Position numbers and translations under genes: made by a program. Source: Torymus aiolomorphi (Eukaryota; Arthropoda; Insecta; Hymenoptera; Torymidae). Taken from it: a stretch of 64,000 nt of DNA. Below, one piece after another: positions 57,069-64,000 of the stretch (its first letter is position 1; each line of letters begins with the position of its first letter). The DNA is taken from contig CM070874.1 of NCBI GenBank assembly GCA_036365515.1, positions 249,704,430 to 249,768,429 of the forward strand. The letters are read 5' to 3'. The notes under the pieces were generated by a model, which did not search any database, was not told the DNA's origin, and saw only the letters and a program-made list of their open reading frames with translations.

Positions 57069-57879
57069 CACAGTGTAAGATTTTGGAAAAAAATCGCAAG
57101 GTAGTGAAATTATTATGAAAATGAAATAGTTATGGTGTCTAAAGAAAGGTATTGTCTTTTGGAAGAAAGTAAGGCTGCCGCGATAGAGATTTGTCAACCT
57201 ACACATTATTGAACCTACAATTTTCCAAATCAGTATCAATCTGGAAACTTGTATGGATAGAAAAAAATCGCTGCAAATAGATTGACACTTAGCTTCATGA
57301 AACTTAATTCTGTATTTCCTTTTCATTAAATGTTAACAATAATTTTGTTTATTATAATTTTTTACTACTTATCATTTGTGGTAGCATATGAACTTATAGG
57401 TAATTCAAAGTTTCCATAAAAATACAAAATGACAATTTTCAGAATTTTTATTCTTAATGCATTCCATGTTTGAGTACAATTTTCTATTAATTTTTAGCAA
57501 AAATGTTTTTTAAATTTCACAAAAATAATTCATTTTACACAATTTAATGGTACAAGTTTTAAATTAATATGACAACTTAAATCCATCATATTAAAAAATT
57601 CGTTTTAAAAATAAAATAATACATTTGAATTATTTTATGAGTATAAACTTAGTTAAAAAACGAAGAAAATAAGCTATTACAGAACTAGAAAGACCGCAAT
57701 GTTCCATAAATGTAATGTATCAAAAAATTCAATTCAATTCAATTCAATTCATGATAAATCTTTGTCGCGGTAGCCTTACTTTATTCTTAAAGGCAATACC
57801 TTTCTTTAGACACCATAATTATTCGATTTTGTTAATAATTACATTACCTTGCGATTTTTGTCCAAAATCTTACACTGTA
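57069..57879. mobile_element. 811-bp Transib-like non-autonomous element with RSS-like ends
   Basis: CGGCG at 57064-57068 and 57880-57884 is an exact 5-bp target duplication. The left end is CACAGTG, an 11-bp spacer, then AAAAAAATC. The right end, complemented, is TACAGTG, the same 11-bp spacer, then ACAAAAATC. Inverted similarity continues for about 130 bp (GGTATTGTCTTT against GGTATTGCCTTT). The interior is AT-rich without a transposase. Heptamer plus A-rich nonamer and a GC-rich 5-bp duplication are hallmarks of Transib, the relative of RAG1. Confidence 0.75.
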
Positions 57880-57884
57880 CGGCG

Positions 57885-58289
57885 TGAAGCCCACGATAGC
57901 GGCGCGTGGTCATGCTATCTCTCTCGCACACCTACAGTAGTGGAGGTAGAGGGGAAACGGTGATGGCAGAAGAGGAGAGGGCGTTGAGGAGAACACTCTC
58001 CCCCTACTAAGTGCTCATTAGAAAGAAAGAGCATGACCACAGCTATTGCTCTCTCTCTTGCCCGGCTTCAGCGCTTTACACAGGAGCGCGCAGTCTATCT
58101 CTATAAGTCTATGACCTTGACCTCTACGCATGCTGGTTGTGTGCAGATCGTGTGGTAGTTGCGCGACAATCCACCAGAGGGATCGGTGTCGTAAAGGCAA
58201 ACATGGCGTCTCGTTTCTTTTCGTAGTTTAGTAAACAAACTACAAACTTCACTTATTTATCGTAAAAAAATAAGTTGAATTGATAAGTT
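57885..58289. other. Possible upstream region of the THAP gene
   Basis: GC-richer than its surroundings. GTGGTCATGCT at 57907-57917 pairs with AGCATGACCAC at 58029-58039. The region could be promoter and 5' UTR, but I see no defined motif. Confidence 0.4.
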
Positions 58290-58556
58290 ATGGTGAATAG
58301 ATGCTGTGTAAAAGGTTGTCAAAGAGGGAAAACAGAACAAATTTCTATTTTTAAAGTACCTCAAGAAGATAGTTTATTCCAACAGTTGGCAACTGTGATT
58401 TTGGAGCATACAGGGGTTAAGTTGCAAAAAAATAATTATGTCTGTCAAAAGCATTTCAACTCTGACAGCAAAAAAGGAAATAATTACGAAAGATGCTACA
58501 GGAATAGTATATTACGCACCACGGGAGTAAAATTGGCCAGCCCCCAGCTCGTGTAA
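58290..58556 (+). pseudogene. THAP-domain protein, N-terminal fragment
   Basis: From ATG 58290 it encodes MVNRCCVKGCQRGK, the classic THAP start with C-x3-C. It continues to ISIFKVPQED, LEHTGVKLQK and YVCQKHFNSD (C-x2-H). This is the C2CH DNA-binding zinc finger found in THAP proteins and P-element transposases. The AVPxIF end of the domain is not reached. After the CQKHF motif a small frame slip separates this frame from one reading TKDATGIVYY, and both run into a hairpin at 58503. It may be a first exon of a real gene whose intron boundary I cannot place, or a broken copy. The final codons come from the hairpin. Confidence 0.6.
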
Positions 58557-58637
58557 ATTGCCACCCGAGCCGAAGGCGAGGGTGGCAAACACGAGCTGGG
58601 GGCTGGCCAATTTTACTCCCGTGGTGCGTATACTATT
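58503..58637. repeat. 135-bp nearly perfect palindrome
   Basis: The arms, from AATAGTATA at the left and TATACTATT at the right, pair over about 65 bp. They include GCACCACGGGAGTAAAATTG, GCCAGCCCCCAGCTCGTG and GCCACCC. The centre is GAGCCGAAGGCGA, itself a small hairpin. Almost no arm divergence suggests recent insertion. No flanking duplication was resolved. Confidence 0.9.
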
Positions 58638-58639
58638 TT

Positions 58640-59427
58640 TCCTCACATCGAGGCCGAAAATGCCATATTTCCGTTTCGGAGCCTGGCGGGAATGAGGCAC
58701 TTTCGGCTCGGTCTGAAGAAAATGTAATATTTCAGGTAAAAATGTGAATTAAAAATAAGTGTATATGTGATTTCAATATAAATTAAATTTAATATTCTAT
58801 GCAGAAAATATTCTTATGGACATTTTTCATACAACTAATTCCTTAAATACTATTTATTAACATATTTACAGAGAAATTTGAGAAAAAGATCCCTCTTAAA
58901 CTCAGCTAACCTTTCAATCTTTCCAAGTAAATTGATGAAATTGGGCAAGGAAAATGAAGGAAACGCCAATTCTTGTTATGGTAATCTTTGTGAAAATTTC
59001 AATACAAAATTCTGTATATTTATTTATTTTGACTGTTTTAAACATTCAAATTTATAATATTTTATAATCATTAATTTATACTTTACGTTAATTATTTTTT
59101 TTCAATTAAATCCTTATAAAAAAAAAAAAAAAAAAAAAATAATATCAATTCTTATTCGGGAATATGCCTTTTTTACTCATGCGCCGCCTATCAACACAAC
59201 GTGTAACTACCACATAATCAGCACAGCGTAGAGGTTGTCCTTCGAAGTTCGGACCACCTTTCTTTCTTACACCGTGCTCATAGCTGTGTGAAGGGCCTAA
59301 TGTGAAAGTATACCTTGTCATGCTGACATACAGATACAGTACAGAATCTACTTATTCTACTTATTATTATTTTATTATACTTTAAAGTTTTAGTAGAGAA
59401 TGCAGATACAGATACTTTAGTGCACAC

Positions 59428-59429
<2 letters not shown>
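58640..59429. other. AT-rich intergenic sequence
   Basis: Contains an A-run at about 59119-59140. No gene is recognised. GGACCACC and CACCGTG at 59247-59276 recall the block at 54033-54069 in inverted form. Confidence 0.5.

Positions 59430-59504
<75 letters not shown>
59430..59504. repeat. (TA)n microsatellite
   Basis: About 75 bases of uninterrupted TA repeat between the THAP fragment and the SLMAP gene. Confidence 0.97.
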
Positions 59505-59510
<6 letters not shown>

Positions 59511-59921
59511 GCTATATTTTAGTGATGATATTAAAATACAAAATGAGAAATGATTCTGTGTATTTGATAATTTGAGATAACTAGGTTTTCAGAGAAGATT
59601 CAAATAACTTAGCCTTGTGCTGATATCTCTGAAGGAAGAAGAAAGAAGGATCAAATTAATTTGTGTTTCTTGTGAAAAGAAGTTATATCTACTTTATACA
59701 GCTTTTTATAATCTTATATTGAACTGAGAATTACATAAAGGATAGTTGCTTATAAATATACAATCTGCTTTTTTTACATTTAACCACTACGGAAAACAAA
59801 ATTTTATCATTTTTTATATGAGAGACAGTTAAATTATCTTCCTTGACATTTTTAAATATTTCGTTTTTTTCTGAAAATAGAGCGTGGTTATTTATAACAA
59901 CTTGTGCTTAAAATCAGTGCT

Positions 59922-62258
59922 ATGGTTATAGCTAGTGGTGGTTGGATGCAAAATGCCTTGGATTCTAGTCAAGAAAAAAATATGTCTGCAACTGGAATTT
60001 TGATTTGTCATGATAATTCGTATCCTTTTCAAGAAAGAACTTTATCTCTTGAACAACCTATTAAGATTGGTCGTTCAGTAGCTAGAGCTAGAGCTGCTGG
60101 TGATAATGCTATCTTTGATTGTAAAGTTTTATCTAGAAACCATGCTCTATTATGGTATGATTCTGGAAAATTTTTTTTGAAAGATACAAAGAGTAGTAAT
60201 GGTACTTTTGTTAACAATAAACGTCTCAGTCCATCAGGAGAAGAATCCATAGCATGTGAAGTTTCTTCTGGAGATGTTGTTCAATTTGGAGTTGATGTTG
60301 TAGAGAGTACTAAAAAAGTTACACATGGGTGTATTGTTGCTACTTTGAAACTCTATTTACCTGATGGAAAAGAAGCAAAAGCTAGTCTTTCTAATACTGT
60401 GACTTACGTAAATGTTACACTTGAAGATCTTTACAAACTAAATCAATTTATTCAAGAAGCTGGACGCAGAGAGAATGCACTCAGATCTAAACTTGAGTAT
60501 ATGCAGCAACTATTAGAACATACAAGAATTGCTACTAATCAATCATGGAGAGCTTTAGTTGTAGAAGATTGTTTATTATCTCGTTTAGAAATGCTTGAAA
60601 GTCAAATAGCAGCATATTCTAAAAATTTTGGAGAAGATAAATTAAGAATTGAATTGTTAAATTTATTAGATGATAAAGCGCAATATCAAAATGCAACTAA
60701 AGAATTACTACAGAAAAAAGTTCAAGAAAAGAGAGAAATTATTGGTAAGGTACAAATTTTAAAGTGTCGCTTGAATGAAACTGAAGAAGAAACACAAACT
60801 TTACACAATGTAATAAGAGATAATCAGAATGAATTGCAAGAGCTTGCAATAAAATATATTAAAGCTCAACAAACATTGCAAGACACAATTGAAAAATTAA
60901 ATAAAACCAAAATTAAATTAAAAGAGGCAATTCAGCAAACAGAAAATGGTAAGCAAGACTTTACAAAGAAATTAGATGATCAAAAATGTATTGAGAGAAA
61001 TTTGCAAATAAGTTTAAGAGACACAAAGTTAGATTCAGTTCATTTACATAAACAAATTAGTGCATTAAGAAATTATATGCAAACCTTACAAGATATCAAA
61101 TGTATAACAATAGGTGAATCCCTGGATATAAAAGATCATGCAAATCCAATTGATGCTATTAACATTATTTTAAATAAATGGAATTCTATGTATATAGAAA
61201 TTATAAACAATGAAATTCAACTTGATGATGATCCACAAGAAAATCAGATAAATTTTGATGATTCAAAATTTAAAAAATTATTTTGTATTGACGATGAATT
61301 TCTCAAAAATGGTACTTTTAGTAATACATCGGTCTTAGGAAACAATCAGTCACAATATATTTTACCTCCATTGTTAAATAAATCTTTGTTGCTTAAAAAT
61401 GCTGCTGTAAATTCAAATAGTTTACAATATGAATATAAAAGTAAATACTATTCTTCAGAAGTTGATAATTCTTTTAATTATACCACAGATAAAGAATTTG
61501 AATTTCAAAAAATAAATGACGTACCAATTTCCGAAATAAATGATACTAAAAATAATGATGAAAAAGAAAATATTGCATGTGTAAAATTAATTATGAGATT
61601 TTCTAATAATAAAATTGGAAGAGACTTTGATCAAAAGATTTTTCAAAATAATTGTGAAACAGATATTGAGTCTATAGATCCTAAAAATGTATTGAGTAAA
61701 GTATTATCAACAGAAATAACTAAAATTGTTCAAAAAATAAATAATACAATTGAAACAAATAAAGCATCACCTAAAGAAAGTGAGACAAAAACTGAAAAAA
61801 TTAATTTAAATAGTGATTATGTGATTAATGCTATTAATTTATTATTAAAAAGCAACATCACCCTGAGTAAATGTTCTGAAGATACCATTTTACAAAACTT
61901 AATACATTCATTGGATCTTTTAAAAAGGAATAGTGATGAGAAATATATAATACAAAAGTTACAGGATTTGAAAAGATGGCTTTCTTGTGAACCTAATGAT
62001 GTAATTTTAAATAGACTTAAAATATGTTACTATGAAATCGAAGCTGAAAATCAACAAAGACAAGAATTGAGTGAACAATTAGTCATTCTTAAAGAAAAAT
62101 ATAATACAACTATGGAAGAAAAAGCAAGTGTAATTAACAAATATATAAATCTTGAAGCTCAGTATAGAGCATTTATAAAGACTAATACTGTGCCTATATA
62201 TTATCTAGCACCTATAATATTTGCATTAATTTGGATGGTATTAGAAAAGATGTTGTAA
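59922..62258 (+). CDS. Slmap: SLMAP-like protein (FHA domain, coiled coil, C-terminal anchor)
   Basis: A 778-residue ORF from ATG 59922, with an upstream GTG codon rejected as a start. An FHA domain lies at about residues 45-127, with IKIGRSVARA (phosphate-binding Arg 51), LSRNHALLWY and TKSSNGTFVN, closely matching the SLMAP family. KVTHGCIVATLKLYLPDG follows as in SLMAP. Residues about 160-360 are coiled coil, the middle is Asn/Lys-rich and poorly conserved, another coiled coil spans about 690-750, and the last residues LAPIIFALIWMVLEKML form a tail anchor for internal membranes. In other animals SLMAP is part of STRIPAK, where its FHA binds phosphothreonines of Hippo/MST kinases. The ORF has no introns. 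TTTTTTTCTGAAAATAG just upstream (about 59865-59881) could be an acceptor for a 5' UTR intron. Confidence 0.92.
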   Translation: MVIASGGWMQNALDSSQEKNMSATGILICHDNSYPFQERTLSLEQPIKIGRSVARARAAGDNAIFDCKVLSRNHALLWYDSGKFFLKDTKSSNGTFVNNKRLSPSGEESIACEVSSGDVVQFGVDVVESTKKVTHGCIVATLKLYLPDGKEAKASLSNTVTYVNVTLEDLYKLNQFIQEAGRRENALRSKLEYMQQLLEHTRIATNQSWRALVVEDCLLSRLEMLESQIAAYSKNFGEDKLRIELLNLLDDKAQYQNATKELLQKKVQEKREIIGKVQILKCRLNETEEETQTLHNVIRDNQNELQELAIKYIKAQQTLQDTIEKLNKTKIKLKEAIQQTENGKQDFTKKLDDQKCIERNLQISLRDTKLDSVHLHKQISALRNYMQTLQDIKCITIGESLDIKDHANPIDAINIILNKWNSMYIEIINNEIQLDDDPQENQINFDDSKFKKLFCIDDEFLKNGTFSNTSVLGNNQSQYILPPLLNKSLLLKNAAVNSNSLQYEYKSKYYSSEVDNSFNYTTDKEFEFQKINDVPISEINDTKNNDEKENIACVKLIMRFSNNKIGRDFDQKIFQNNCETDIESIDPKNVLSKVLSTEITKIVQKINNTIETNKASPKESETKTEKINLNSDYVINAINLLLKSNITLSKCSEDTILQNLIHSLDLLKRNSDEKYIIQKLQDLKRWLSCEPNDVILNRLKICYYEIEAENQQRQELSEQLVILKEKYNTTMEEKASVINKYINLEAQYRAFIKTNTVPIYYLAPIIFALIWMVLEKML

Positions 62259-62296
62259 GACTAATGCATTCTTTATAACGTTTGTGTTTTGAATTA

Positions 62297-62302
62297 AATA
62301 AA
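62297..62302 (+). terminator. Polyadenylation signal AATAAA of the SLMAP-like gene
   Basis: AATAAA lies 39 bases after the stop codon, in AT-rich sequence. A second weaker AT-rich region follows, but no other hexamer stands out before the microsatellite. Confidence 0.65.
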
Positions 62303-62538
62303 AACTTTTTATACTATTTCTTTGTAGTAATTGGTCTAATATCATGTAGTTCTATGAGTTTAAATGAATGTCATAAAATTGATTTTATAATTACAAATAT
62401 TCTATTTTATATGATTTGATTACTATTATGAAAGAACTTAATAATTTATTTTTATCATTACTTTTTTTTCAGCTTGAATTTTATGTACTCTATGCTTTAC
62501 ATAGAAAACCTCTGTGGCGCGATTGTATTGGCAGTACA

Positions 62539-62686
<148 letters not shown>

Positions 62687-62899
62687 CAGGCTCCATAAAA
62701 CTAGAGAAATAACCTCATTGGTGGGTCCAACGGAAAGGGCACTCCATAAACGCACTTAAATTTTCCTATACATATGTATAAAATAGTATAATGTCTTTTT
62801 CCACAGGACACTATGTTACTGTATATCTATATATAACTGAAGAAATAATACTCCCTTATTATGGGGCCGATAGTCCATGAAATTGACGTTATATCAGTA

Positions 62900-63078
62900 G
62901 CATGCCGTATGCCGTATGCTGTATGCCGCCAGAAAAAAAATTGTTGTCTGAAATCTATAGGATTTATAACTCTATGGTTATAAATCCTATAGGAATTGTA
63001 ACCATAGAGTTATAAATCTTATAGATTTCGGACAACAACTATTTTTCTGACAGCATACGGCATACGGCATGCAATGTG
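62900..63078. repeat. Foldback with arms of about 80 bp
   Basis: The left GCATGCCGTATGCCGTATGC pairs with GCATACGGCATACGGCATGC at the right. TTGTTGTCTGAAATCTATAG pairs with its complement, and inner TATAGGATTTATAACTCTATGG pairs on both sides of a 7-base loop (GGAATTG). A short tandem GTATGCC occurs in each arm. Confidence 0.85.
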
Positions 63079-63090
63079 GATTCACTGTAA

Positions 63091-63976
63091 TGCCCTGTCT
63101 ACAACCACCGATTTTTTTTTTGCGCATGCGCAAAAATCACCAGAGAGGGTTAGTGATGTAAGAAGAGCCAATCGTAAAAAAATTAACCCTAAATATTGAG
63201 TTTGCGTTGAACACACCTAAAAATCAAAGAATACGAGTTTCTGCTTTCTAAACTGAAACCTAGTCTGGAATGATTTGGTGAATAGTTGAAACATCAATTG
63301 CATAAAACAATGCATTTTTTGTACACAATCGCCATGTGCTAAATAGCTGTAAAAATATATGTAAATTAACATTCAATCTAAACTTGCATTTATTATATTT
63401 ACTTACTTTAGCGTTATACACAGTCTTAACTCTGGAGAGGTATTGGTACTCTCCGACTATATTTTGTTATTCTATCTTTAACTAAATTACATAAATACAT
63501 AAATGCTTGTATATTCATTCTAGTAAAATTCATGAACTCTTCTTCGTCATTCATCTTAAAATACGTAAAAACTCTCTCATAAGCACCATATCCTGTTAAG
63601 TAATTATTTCTAATTAATGGTTTGCACCACCATCTTCTGAATTTTTTTTTCGATTTCTTAGTAATTGTATTAATCGAAGGTAATTAATGCTTATTTCCAG
63701 TACTTCAACAACCAGATTATGATCATCCATTTTACATTAATTGAAAAATCTTCTTATAATAAAATCTCTAAATCACTAATCTTCTTCCAACACTTGACTC
63801 TTTGTTAATGTTAGAAAGCAGAAACTCATGTAGTCATGTTTTGATCTTTTTAGGTGTGTTCAGCGAAAACAATATTTAGGGTTAATTTTTTACAGTTGGC
63901 TCTTCATACATCCCTAACCCCCTCTGGTGATTTTTACGCATGCGCCAAAAAAAAATCGGTGGTTGTAGACAGGGCA
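63091..63976. mobile_element. 886-bp Harbinger-like MITE with TAA duplication
   Basis: The ends TGCCCTGTCTACAACCACCG and the complement form TIRs of about 140 bp (CGCATGCG, AATCACCAGAG and AATTAACCCTAAATATTG occur in both). TAA at 63088-63090 and 63977-63979 is the target duplication, as in PIF/Harbinger. The AT-rich interior contains no transposase. Its 5' arm carries TTAGGGTTAATTTTTT on the opposite strand, as a chance telomere-like word. Confidence 0.85.
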
Positions 63977-64000
63977 TAAAGTATGCAGGACTTGTCCTGG

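Noticed and set aside
58512..58700. Minus-strand frame across the hairpin
   Set aside because: It shares peptide text with the plus-strand frame only because the hairpin reads the same on both strands.
63181..63195. Telomere-like TTAGGGTTAA word
   Set aside because: A single copy inside a MITE TIR. There is no (TTAGG)n array anywhere in the window.

Overview
This is eukaryotic, almost certainly insect, DNA. Nearly all of it is transposable elements. I recognise only one ordinary host gene: an SLMAP/STRIPAK-type FHA protein at 59922-62258. The order within insects is not certain. The 3' tail and zinc-knuckle style of the first LINE resemble families I associate with Hymenoptera, which is a weak inference.

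Layout. (a) 1-1325 is a decayed non-LTR retrotransposon 3' end, plus strand. (b) 2133-42804 is one old Ty3/gypsy element (Gypsy-1, minus strand, target duplication CTTT) that has become a nest. A BEL/Pao element (3862-28181, minus, target duplication CTTAT) sits in its reverse transcriptase. That BEL/Pao was split by a Ty1/copia element (about 7128-19397, plus) and by a CR1/jockey-like LINE (21576 to about 26850, minus). The copia RNase H was split by a nearly intact second gypsy element (Gypsy-2, 10380-18555, minus, duplication AGTA). The Gypsy-2 leader in turn holds a 718-bp inverted-repeat element (16705-17422, duplication CGGCA). This is five levels of nesting, and four of the five insertions have readable target duplications. 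A 9.4-kb DNA transposon with terminal inverted repeats of about 555 bp (32584-42001) sits in the 5' LTR of Gypsy-1. It carries a broken DDD-type transposase-like gene, which is itself interrupted by a MITE. (c) About 43206-52080 is a degraded DIRS-like tyrosine-recombinase retrotransposon, minus strand. Its reverse transcriptase was split by a 5.8-kb TIR element (45532-51326, 3-bp TGA duplication) carrying a pogo/DDE_1-like transposase with a single stop codon. (d) 52300-58640 holds several foldbacks. They include a 3-kb palindrome whose core has arrays of 30-bp repeats, and an 811-bp element (57069-57879) flanked by CGGCG whose ends carry the heptamer and nonamer layout of Transib/RAG recombination signals. 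A THAP-domain start (58290) ends in a perfect hairpin. (e) 58640-62700 holds the SLMAP gene between microsatellites. (f) 62900-63976 holds a foldback and a Harbinger-like MITE with a TAA duplication.

How the parts relate. The genes do not form a pathway. They are gag, protease, reverse transcriptase, integrase and transposase genes of independent elements, and their order gives a relative insertion history. Oldest are Gypsy-1 and the DIRS element, then BEL/Pao, then copia and the LINE, then Gypsy-2 (still with nearly complete gag and pol), then its internal MITE. Several ORFs open on non-ATG codons or in repeat DNA and are not genes. Identifications rest on motifs read by eye, and no database search was run.
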